Below, in pieces: positions 27,317 through 33,195 of a DNA stretch of 33,195 nucleotides; within the stretch, counting starts at the first letter, position 1, and each line of letters opens with the position of its first letter. Both the position numbers and the translations under genes were made by a program. Under the pieces are notes generated by a model. That model did no database searches, was not told the DNA's origin, and worked only from the letters and a program-made list of their open reading frames with translations. The DNA is taken from positions 1 through 33,195 of the forward strand of contig NZ_JAELTO010000044.1 in assembly GCF_016428875.1 (NCBI RefSeq). Direction: 5' to 3'. The DNA comes from Xylophilus sp. ASV27 (GTDB taxonomy: Bacteria; Pseudomonadota; Gammaproteobacteria; Burkholderiales; Burkholderiaceae_C).

Positions 27317-28447
27317 TCAGCTGCGTTTGACTTCGCCGCCCTGCGCCACGAGGCAGGCGGCCACGATGTCGTCGTCCAGGTCGACCTTCAGCCCGCCCTC
27401 CTTGGGGAGCACGAGCTTGAGGAAATCCAGGATGTTGCGCGCGTACAGCGCCGAGGCGTCGGCCGCCACCAGCGCCGGCAGGTTGGTCTCGCCCACCAGG
27501 GTCACGCCATGCCTGACCACGGTCTTGCCGGCTTCGGTCAGCGGGCAGTTGCCGCCCACGCCCCCAGGGCCCTTGCCGGCGGCGATGTCGACGATGACCG
27601 AGCCCGGCTTCATGGCCTTGACCATGTCCTCGGTGACCAGCGTGGGCGCGGCGCGGCCCGGGATCAGTGCCGTGCTGATGACGACGTCGGCCAGCGCCAC
27701 GCGCTTGGCCACCTCGACCTGCTGGCGCGCCAGCCAGCTGGCCGGCATGGGCCTGGCGTAGCCGCCGACACCGACGGCGGCCTCCTTCTCTTCGTCGGTG
27801 TCGTAGGACACCTCGATAAACTTGGCGCCAAGCGACTCGACCTGCTCCTTCACGGAAGGCCGCACGTCCGAGGCCTCGATGACCGCGCCCAGGCGCTTGG
27901 CCGTGGCGATCGCCTGCAGCCCCGCCACGCCCACGCCCAGCACCACCACGCGCGCGGCCTTCACCGTGCCGGCGGCGGTCATGAGCATGGGGAAGAAGCG
28001 CTGGTACCTGTCGGCCGCGATCATCACCGCCTTGTAGCCGGCGATGTTGGCCTGGGACGAGAGCACGTCCATGCTCTGCGCGCGCGTGGTGCGCGGCGCG
28101 GCCTCCAGCGCGAAGGCCGTCAGCCCTGCACTGGCCAGGCGCTGCAGGCCCTCCTTGTCGAACGGATCGAGCATGCCGAGCAGCGCGGCGCCCGGGTGCA
28201 TCAGGGCCAGCTCGGCGGGCTGCGGGCTGCGCACCTTGAGCACCAGCTCGCAGCCCAGGGCGCCGGCCTGGTCGGTGATCTCGGCGCCGGCGGCAACGTA
28301 GGCCGCGTCGGTCACGCTGGCGGCAACGCCGGCACCGGACTGCACCCGCAGCACATGGCCCTGCGCAACGAGCTTCTTCGCCGTCTCCGGAGTGACAGCT
28401 ACTCGGGTTTCACCCGCCATGGTTTCGGCGGGTACTCCTATCTGCAT
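27317..28447 (-). CDS. pntAa: NAD(P) transhydrogenase subunit alpha part 1
   Basis: NAD(H)-binding cytosolic subunit. The product from ATG 28447 has 376 residues and begins MQIGVPAETMAGETRVAVTP. The nucleotide-binding fold shows VVVLGVGVAGLQAIATAKRL near 165-185, followed by GAVIEASDVRPSVKEQVESL. The loop RAQSMDVLSSQANIAGYKAV is characteristic of the family (related to alanine dehydrogenase). GAGGAGAG lies just before the ATG; a much longer open frame upstream has no family similarity and is rejected. First gene of the operon. Confidence 0.96.
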   Translation of the reverse strand: MQIGVPAETMAGETRVAVTPETAKKLVAQGHVLRVQSGAGVAASVTDAAYVAAGAEITDQAGALGCELVLKVRSPQPAELALMHPGAALLGMLDPFDKEGLQRLASAGLTAFALEAAPRTTRAQSMDVLSSQANIAGYKAVMIAADRYQRFFPMLMTAAGTVKAARVVVLGVGVAGLQAIATAKRLGAVIEASDVRPSVKEQVESLGAKFIEVSYDTDEEKEAAVGVGGYARPMPASWLARQQVEVAKRVALADVVISTALIPGRAAPTLVTEDMVKAMKPGSVIVDIAAGKGPGGVGGNCPLTEAGKTVVRHGVTLVGETNLPALVAADASALYARNILDFLKLVLPKEGGLKVDLDDDIVAACLVAQGGEVKRS

Positions 28448-28585
28448 GGGGTCTCTCCTCGGCAATGGAAGAAAAGTCAGCGCGAGGGAGGAGCTTACCG
28501 GATGTAACCGTAGGGCCCGCCTGCCGCAAACCCGCGGATCGCCGTGCCAGCCGCCGGCCACTGCCGCGCCGCCCATGGCACGCGA

Positions 28586-28620
28586 AAACCTCGCCATAGC
28601 TGCGGCTATGGCTGCGGTTT
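28586..28620. promoter_or_regulatory. Large inverted repeat upstream of the Nudix gene
   Basis: CCATAGC (28594-28600) pairs with GCTATGG (28605-28611) across the 4-nt loop TGCG, and AAACC (28586-28590) pairs with GGTTT (28616-28620) further out. It lies between the divergent pntAa and Nudix genes. It may be a regulatory hairpin or a member of another dispersed repeat family; only one copy was seen here. Confidence 0.4.
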
Positions 28621-28695
28621 GCGCCTTGCATCCCATCCCACACCAGGGCGCGCGCCACCACGCGGACTTGTTCAGCGTTGCCATAATGCCGCCCC

Positions 28696-29190
28696 ATGAA
28701 CAAACCCGTGACGACGCGATGGAAGCCCAGCGTCACCGTAGCGGCGGTGATCGAGCGGGACGGCCGCTTCCTGCTGGTGGAAGAGCAGACATCCGAAGGC
28801 CTCAAGCTCAACAACCCGGCCGGCCACCTGGACCCGGGCGAGACCCCGGTGCAGGGCTGCACGCGCGAGGCGCTGGAGGAGTCCGCCTACGACTTCACGC
28901 CGACGGCGCTGGTGGGCGTCTACATCTCGCGCTTCCAGCGCAGCGACACGGGCGACGACGTCACCTACCTGCGCTTCGCGTTTGCCGGCGAGGTCGGCAC
29001 GCACCACGCCTGGCGCACGCTGGACGACGGCATCGTGCGCACCTTGTGGATGACGGCCGACGAGATCCGCGCCTGCCCGGATCGCCACCGCAGCCCGCTG
29101 CTGCTGCGCTGCCTGGAAGACTACCTCGCGGGCAAGCGCTACCCGCTTGACATCGTGTACACCGATGCATCGGTGTTGGCGGGCGCTTGA
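28696..29190 (+). CDS. Nudix hydrolase (NudJ-like)
   Basis: Hydrolyses nucleoside diphosphate-linked compounds; exact substrate unknown. The 164-residue protein has the Nudix box as GHLDPGETPVQGCTREALEE followed by SAYDF (residues ~55-80). It keeps the metal-binding glutamates but has Ala where the canonical box has Gly. The nearest well-known relative is NudJ, a phosphatase of thiamine-type pyrophosphates, whose gene often precedes mnmA. Here mnmA is absent and a GC-rich repeat and decayed genes follow. The divergent neighbour is pntAa. Confidence 0.88.
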   Translation: MNKPVTTRWKPSVTVAAVIERDGRFLLVEEQTSEGLKLNNPAGHLDPGETPVQGCTREALEESAYDFTPTALVGVYISRFQRSDTGDDVTYLRFAFAGEVGTHHAWRTLDDGIVRTLWMTADEIRACPDRHRSPLLLRCLEDYLAGKRYPLDIVYTDASVLAGA

Positions 29191-29197
29191 TGTGGAA

Positions 29198-29281
29198 CAC
29201 CCCCGAAGCGCCTGCGGCGCTCCCCCCTCAAGGGGGCGCACCCAGTGGCCTGGCAAAGCCAGTTCCACGGGTGCCCTGGCA
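29198..29281 (+). repeat. GC-rich dispersed repeat, copy B
   Basis: Starts 7 nt after the Nudix stop codon: CACCCCCGAAGCGCCTGCGG, then CCCCCCTCAAGGGGG (a strong hairpin), CAGTGGCCTGGCAAAGCCAG and TTCCACGGGTGCCCTGGCA. It aligns with copy A at 13954-13863 on the other strand. Confidence 0.75.
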
Positions 29282-29336
29282 AGGCTGCGCGCGTCTCACA
29301 CGGCGCGTTTCATCATCCGGGGTGTCGTCATTCATG

Positions 29337-29570
29337 TCACTTGGCCAGGCCAGGTCGAGACACGCGCCAGCGCTGGGCCGCGGCCCAGCGCGTCGATGAG
29401 CGCGGGTGCCTCCACCACCCGTCGCACGCCACGTCCCAGCCGACGATCACCGCCGTCTGGCCCGCCAGATCGCGTGGCAGCCCACTGCCGATCGGTGGCC
29501 CGCATGGGGGTATCAGCAGGACACCAGCCGTGGCGCAGCGGATCATGGGAGCCACCTTCGTTCTGTAAGG
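29337..29570 (-). pseudogene. Possible remnant of a D-2-hydroxyacid dehydrogenase
   Basis: The minus strand encodes RDLAGQTAVIVGW (~29480), which resembles the start of the nucleotide-binding domain of this family. After an abrupt break it encodes, in another frame, RVVEAPALIDALGRG (~29410), like the late substrate-domain helix. The middle of the gene would be deleted. The pieces are short and the identification is tentative; this could also be another NAD-binding enzyme. Confidence 0.35.
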
Positions 29571-29610
29571 GTCAACTCGCGGTGATCTTGCGCTCGCGCG
29601 CCACCTCGCC

Positions 29611-30268
29611 TCACTTGTCGGACTCACTGCGCATGAGGTCGGGCAGGCGCTTCTCCATCGCGTACTTGAGCAGCGCGGCCGAGCGGAAGATGCCGTGGGC
29701 GAACTTGCCGTGGGGCAGCGTGAGGAACAGGGCCATCACCGTGCCCAGGTGGGTCGCCAGCCACAGCGCCATGAAGCGCGTGTCGCGCAGCGCCAGCGAG
29801 GCGAGGCCGCTCAGGCTCACCAGCGGCAGCAGTCCATGGGCTTCTGCGCCGCGTCGCCATGCTGCGGATCGCGCCGCAGGTTGAGCCACAGCAGGCCCGC
29901 CGGGCCGATCACCAGGCCGATGCCGCCGGCCGTGCCCAGCAGCACCGGCAGGCTGGGCAGCGCATAAGGGGGCCTGCAGGCCCAGCAGGTAGTGGTAGAG
30001 CGTGGCCACGCCGGTCGAGGCGAAGCACAGCATGAAGCCGCAGAATGTGCCGTGGTGGAAGCGCCGGCGCCAGAGCGTGAAGCAGTCGTCGGGCCAGAGC
30101 GTGAAGCAGTCGTCGGCGTTGTTGCAGTCCTCGCCATGGCCGCCGTCGAGGTATTTCAGCCGCAGCGCATCCTGCGCGGCCTCGGTCGCGGCGGCGCCGC
30201 GCACGCGGGCGGCGCCGGCCGGGTCGTCGCGGGCCGGCGAGACTTCCCGCCACAAGCGGCGCATCGTG
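29611..30268 (-). pseudogene. tcuB: tcuB (citB) remnant, tricarballylate/citrate utilisation protein B
   Basis: Three minus-strand frames together give the C-terminal two thirds of TcuB, the membrane/iron-sulfur partner that reoxidises the tricarballylate dehydrogenase TcuA. The pieces, in order, are [40 protein letters not shown], then after a frameshift near 29985 [20 protein letters not shown], then after another near 29835 [20 protein letters not shown] and the end [14 protein letters not shown]. The N-terminal ferredoxin-like part is missing. A 24-bp tandem duplication lies inside (separate entry). It is fused upstream to a tcuA start. Confidence 0.75.
30073..30120. repeat. 24-bp tandem duplication
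   Basis: The unit GAGCGTGAAGCAGTCGTCGG (plus four bases) occurs twice in succession with only terminal differences. In the tcuB remnant it duplicates the residues DDCFTLW. It is a multiple of three, so on its own it would not shift the frame. Confidence 0.8.
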
Positions 30269-30424
30269 CATGCAGCGCAGGTTGCCGGTGTGCTGCGAGT
30301 TGCCGCCGCGCCAGGCGCGCGGCGCGGCCTTGAGCAGCAGCACCGTGGCGCCGGCCTCGCGCGCCATCAGGGCGGCGCACAGCGCGGCATTGCCGCCGCC
30401 GATGACCAGGACGTCGGGCGTCAT
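30269..30424 (-). pseudogene. tcuA: tcuA 5' fragment, FAD-dependent tricarballylate dehydrogenase
   Basis: The minus strand opens at ATG 30424 with GGAGGA before it and reads [20 protein letters not shown], an N-terminal FAD-binding Rossmann motif (GGGNAA). It continues [20 protein letters not shown] and [13 protein letters not shown], as in TcuA. After about 52 codons the sequence switches, in another frame, to tcuB. An internal deletion removing most of tcuA and the start of tcuB explains this. The gene cannot be functional. Confidence 0.75.
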
Positions 30425-30759
30425 GGCGTCCTCCTCCCGCATCGGCAAGCCGGCCAGGGTGGGACGCGCGGCGTGGGCGAGGAGGCGGTCCGGTGCACGG
30501 TTCTGGTGGACGCAGACATGGCGCTGCCCACTGTAGAAGGCGCGGGACCGGCGCGACAGCAGCAGCCGCGCAACGGGCCATCAGCAATCGTGATGGCCGC
30601 CGCCGGGCGGCGCGCCGGCATCGAAACCCCACGCCGCGCATTTACTATCAAATCAATAGCTACAAACCCAGGAATTACCTGAGCTACGGGCGCTTTTTAT
30701 TCAGAATTGACGCCGGTGCGCGCCGGGAGAGGGCGCGGCAGCGCGCCGCCGCCGTCGGC
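30425..30759. other. Gene-free gap between the tcuA relic and the LysR gene
   Basis: This 335-bp stretch has no supported gene. It includes the leader of the tcuA relic and one copy of the double-hairpin repeat (30642-30698); the rest shows no recognisable structure. Confidence 0.5.
30642..30698 (+). repeat. Dispersed double-hairpin repeat, copy 4
   Basis: On the plus strand: ACTATCAAATCAATAGC, then CCCAGGAATTACCTGAGCTAC, then a spacer and TTTTT. It is the only intergenic copy here in plus orientation. The first stem has lost its initial G. It lies downstream of the LysR gene and no plus-strand gene ends at it. Confidence 0.82.
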
Positions 30760-31662
30760 TCAATCTTCATCGAGCGCCTGGAACCGCTGCGCGAGAAAAT
30801 CCACCAGCGCCCTGACGGCCGGCAGCAACCCGCGCCGCGAGGCGAACACTGCGTGGATGATCTCGCGCCGCGGCGCCCAGCCCGGGAGCACATGGACCAG
30901 TTCGCCGCGCTCGATCTGCCCGCGCACCATCATCGAGGGCAGTTGCACGACGCCCACGCCGGCGATGGCCGCCGCCCGCAGCGCCAGCATGCCGCGCGTG
31001 ACCAGGCGCGGCTGGTGGCGGACGGCGGCCTGCGCGCCGCCAGGGCCGATCAGGTTCCACACATGCTCGTGCTGCGGCAGGCCCAGGTCCATGCTCGGCA
31101 GGCCCGCCAGGTCGGCGGGCACCCGGGGGATGCCGCTCGCCAGCAGAGCGGGGCAGGCCACCAGGCATTGCCCGCGCTCGGCCAGCACGCGCATCACCAG
31201 GTCGCTGTCCTCGATCGGCGGCGGCCGCACGCGGATGGCCACGTCAATGCCTTCGCCCACCACGTCCACGCGGCGGCTGGTTTCCTCCAGGTGAATTTCC
31301 ACGCGCGGATGCGCGACCATGAAGGCCGCCACCATGTCGGCCACGCGCGCATCGAGCAGCGCCGCCGGGCAGGTCATGCGCACGATGCCGCGCGGCTCCG
31401 CCTGCGTCAGCGCGACGGCCTCGTCGGCGGCCTCGGCCTCCACCAGCATCGCCTTGCAGTGGCCGTAGTAGGTTTGGCCGGTTTCGGTGACGGCGAAGCG
31501 GCGCGTGGAGCGCTGGATCAGGCGCGTGCCCAGGCGCTCTTCGAGCAGGGCGATGCGCCGGCTCAGCTTGGATTTGGGCACGCCCAGCGCACGGCCGGCC
31601 GGCGCGAAGCCGCCGTGGTCCACCACCTGCACGTAGTAGTAGAGGTCGTTCAGGTCTTTCAT
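30760..31662 (-). CDS. LysR-family transcriptional regulator, CrgA-like
   Basis: A 300-residue regulator with an N-terminal winged helix-turn-helix (MKDLNDLYYYVQVVDHGGFA, then LGVPKSKLSRRIALLEERLG) and an effector-binding domain with GIDVAIRVRPPPIEDSDLVM. This resembles the CrgA-type subgroup often found next to pirin or quinone-reductase genes. The ATG at 31662 has AGGGGT upstream; 31677 would add five residues. The gene diverges from the pirin gene, so autoregulation and control of pirin from the shared region are expected. It is probably not TcuR despite the tcu relic nearby. Confidence 0.93.
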   Translation of the reverse strand: MKDLNDLYYYVQVVDHGGFAPAGRALGVPKSKLSRRIALLEERLGTRLIQRSTRRFAVTETGQTYYGHCKAMLVEAEAADEAVALTQAEPRGIVRMTCPAALLDARVADMVAAFMVAHPRVEIHLEETSRRVDVVGEGIDVAIRVRPPPIEDSDLVMRVLAERGQCLVACPALLASGIPRVPADLAGLPSMDLGLPQHEHVWNLIGPGGAQAAVRHQPRLVTRGMLALRAAAIAGVGVVQLPSMMVRGQIERGELVHVLPGWAPRREIIHAVFASRRGLLPAVRALVDFLAQRFQALDED

Positions 31663-31699
31663 CGCCCACCCCTTCATCGTTCTTTTGGCAGGACTCTGA

Positions 31700-31711
31700 T
31701 GGCATATGCCA
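31700..31711. promoter_or_regulatory. Perfect palindrome, candidate LysR operator
   Basis: TGGCATATGCCA is a perfect 12-bp dyad in the 130 bp between the divergent LysR and pirin genes, 38 nt upstream of the regulator start and 81 nt before the pirin start. Its position suits a LysR-type site. Confidence 0.5.
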
Positions 31712-31792
31712 CTGACTACCGCAACCATCGTTCCGCTCATATTCTCTATCCACCGGCCAAGACCTTTGTCTCGGCGACGCAAGGAGATCGGC

Positions 31793-32659
31793 ATGAAGAA
31801 AGTCCTCGGTGTCTACAGCGCCCCCCATCCGCACTGGGTGGGCGATGGCTTCCCGGTGCGCTCGCTGTTCGGCTACGACGGCCTGGGCAAGCACCTGAGC
31901 CCGTTCCTGCTGCTCGACCACGCGGCGCCGACGCCGTTCGCGCCGGCCGCGCGCCCGCGCGGCGTCGGCCAGCACCCGCACCGCGGCTTCGAGACCGTGA
32001 CCATCGTCTACCAGGGCGAGCTGCAACACAGGGACTCCACCGGCGCCGGCGGCCTGATCGGCCCGGGCGATGTGCAGTGGATGACCGCCGGCGGCGGCAT
32101 CCTGCACGAGGAGTTCCACTCGCGCGCCTTCACCGAGCGCGGCGGCACCCTCGAGATGGTGCAGCTCTGGGTCAACCTGCCCGCCAGGGACAAGATGGCC
32201 GAGCCGGGCTACCAGACCCTGCTCGATGCGGACATCCCCTCGGTGGACCTGCCCGCGGGCGCGGGCCGGGTGCGGGTGATCGCGGGCGAGTACGACGGGC
32301 GCCGCGGCCCGGCGCGCACCTTCACGCCGATGGACGTGTGGGACCTGCGCATCGGCCAGGGCGGCGTCGGCCGCTTCGACGCGCAGGACGGCCATACGCT
32401 GGCGCTGGTGGTGCTGCATGGCACGGTGCGGGTCAACGGCTCGACCGTTGCACGCGAAGGGCAACTGGTGCATCTGGACCGCGCCGGCAGCGGCGTGGCG
32501 ATCGAGGCCGACAGCGACGCGACCGTGCTGTGGCTGTCGGGCGAGCCCATCGACGAGCCCGTGGTCGGCCACGGCCCGTTCGTCATGAACAGCGAGGCCG
32601 AGATCCGCCAGGCCATGGCCGACTTCAGAAGCGGCCGCTTCGGCCGGATGACGGCTTGA
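31793..32659 (+). CDS. Pirin family protein
   Basis: A 288-residue bicupin protein; some bacterial pirins act as quercetin dioxygenases, others as redox regulators. The N-terminal cupin has the metal ligands His61, His63 (HPHRGFETVT), His105 and Glu107 (GILHEEFHSR), matching the human pirin site. The product begins MKKVLGVYSAPHPHWVGDGF, with AAGGAG 6 nt before the ATG at 31793. The frame is open upstream but unlike the family. It is divergent from the LysR regulator, which is a common arrangement in proteobacteria. Substrate unknown. Confidence 0.93.
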   Translation: MKKVLGVYSAPHPHWVGDGFPVRSLFGYDGLGKHLSPFLLLDHAAPTPFAPAARPRGVGQHPHRGFETVTIVYQGELQHRDSTGAGGLIGPGDVQWMTAGGGILHEEFHSRAFTERGGTLEMVQLWVNLPARDKMAEPGYQTLLDADIPSVDLPAGAGRVRVIAGEYDGRRGPARTFTPMDVWDLRIGQGGVGRFDAQDGHTLALVVLHGTVRVNGSTVAREGQLVHLDRAGSGVAIEADSDATVLWLSGEPIDEPVVGHGPFVMNSEAEIRQAMADFRSGRFGRMTA

Positions 32660-32684
32660 GCATCGGAGAGCAAGGCTCCCGGAC

Positions 32685-32907
32685 GCTCAAGCCTCTGCCG
32701 GCAGCAGCGCGGCGCCGGCCCAGCGCCCGGCGCCGACCAGCGCGCGTGCGCAGTCGGCCAGCACCATGCGCGCGGCCAGCGCGGCGGGAGACAGCTCGTC
32801 GTCGGACAGGCTGCACGCTGGGTGTCGAACAGCACGGCCAGATCCAGCTGGCGCGCGTTGAGCATGGCCGGCAGGTGGCCTAAGTAACGCAGTTGGCGCA
32901 GTTCCAT
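32685..32907 (-). pseudogene. LysR-type regulator remnant
   Basis: The minus strand begins MELRQLRYLGHLPAMLNARQ then LDLAVLFDTQ: the first nine residues are a LysR start, joined directly to an effector-domain-like piece. In another frame it ends ELSPAALAARMVLADCARAL and VGAGRWAGAALLPAEA, resembling the C-terminal helix of LysR proteins. More than two thirds of the gene is missing, by at least two internal deletions. Confidence 0.55.
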
Positions 32908-32997
32908 GGCTTGACGGCCCCGTTACGGAAAGAGCGGGATTGTCCCGCCTGCGCGCCCCCGGGGACGCAAACGGCGCGCGAGGCAGGATTTATGAAG

Positions 32998-33054
32998 AAA
33001 AAATGCTTCCAGCCCATATCCCACCTTGGCTAAATGCTATTTTATTTATAGCAA
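32998..33054 (-). repeat. Dispersed double-hairpin repeat, copy 5
   Basis: On the minus strand: GCTATAAATAAAATAGC, then GCCAAGGTGGGATATGGGCT, then a spacer and TTTTTT. It begins 28 nt after the stop codon of the gene at the right edge. The second stem is less perfect than in copies 2 and 3. Confidence 0.8.
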
Positions 33055-33082
33055 CTCCACCTCTTCCACAGGGCAATCGCAT

Positions 33083-33195
33083 CTAACCAGAGCCCCCCAT
33101 CCCCAGAGCCGCTCCCATGCCCATGAGGTGCTCCAGATAGGGCAGGCTCCAGCCAGCGCGCTTGCGCTTGGCCTGCAGCCCGAGCTTCACCGAGG
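33083..33195 (-). CDS. Unidentified protein, C-terminal end only
   Basis: The last 37 codons of a minus-strand gene that continues beyond the window. They read SVKLGLQAKRKRAGWSLPYL, EHLMGMGAALGMGGSG and a TAG stop at 33083-33085. The end is basic and then glycine/methionine-rich. I do not recognise the family. A repeat lies directly downstream. Confidence 0.5.
   Translation of the reverse strand, partial: SVKLGLQAKRKRAGWSLPYLEHLMGMGAALGMGGSG

Noticed and set aside
28448-28684. N-terminal extension of pntAa by 79 codons
   Set aside because: The family starts at MQIGVPAE with a strong ribosome-binding site; the extension has no similarity and covers the intergenic hairpin.
30073-30120. CRISPR-like direct repeats
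   Set aside because: Only two adjacent units without spacers; it is a tandem duplication in a pseudogene.
30760-31662. LysR gene as TcuR, regulator of the tcu operon
   Set aside because: It is CrgA-like, divergent from pirin and separated from the tcu relic by a repeat; context favours pirin control.

Overview
The window looks like chromosomal DNA of a GC-rich betaproteobacterium of the Burkholderiales, most likely Comamonadaceae (Acidovorax/Comamonas-like). The evidence is the single-domain GshA of the proteobacterial ATP-grasp type, the PTS-Ntr cluster hprK-ptsN-hpf, the three-subunit transhydrogenase, and two families of short intergenic repeats of the kind I associate with Comamonadaceae. 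No phage, plasmid or CRISPR structure is visible. No tRNA was recognised.

Layout. Positions 1-291 hold the 5' end of a 16S rRNA gene read leftwards; its promoter and a hairpin-rich leader fill 292-560. From 833 to 6492 a minus-strand block carries gshB, a BenE-type transporter, kup and gshA, so both glutathione-synthesis steps flank potassium uptake. From 6578 to about 10500 is an accessory island on the plus strand: a secreted zinc metalloprotease lipoprotein, an IS5-family element inserted at that gene's stop codon and carrying a nonsense mutation, and a shattered IS701-family transposase. proA (minus) and a solitary solute-binding-like gene (plus) follow.

From 12737 to 19794 a long minus-strand run holds holA, lptE, leuS, an ExbD/ExbB pair, dapB and bamE: replication, envelope biogenesis, translation and lysine/peptidoglycan supply. 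fur diverges from bamE. hprK-ptsN-hpf (minus) follows, then corA (plus), fadD (minus) and pntB-pntAb-pntAa (minus), then a Nudix hydrolase (plus). From 29200 to 30430 is a gene graveyard: a decayed 2-hydroxyacid dehydrogenase-like remnant, and a tcuA-tcuB (tricarballylate/citrate use) relic made by internal deletion plus frameshifts. A CrgA-type LysR regulator and a divergent pirin gene share an intergenic region with a perfect palindrome. The window ends with a LysR remnant and the 3' end of an unidentified gene.

The most interesting signal is a dispersed element of about 55 bp with two stem-loops and a T tract. Five intergenic copies are present, and three begin exactly at the stop codon of a gene (kup, holA, fadD). 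A sixth, diverged copy appears to lie in frame inside leuS, where it encodes about 18 residues with atypical codons. A second, GC-rich repeat family has two copies, one of which abuts the lptE stop codon. These look like mobile or self-propagating 3'-end elements, one of them apparently domesticated into protein.
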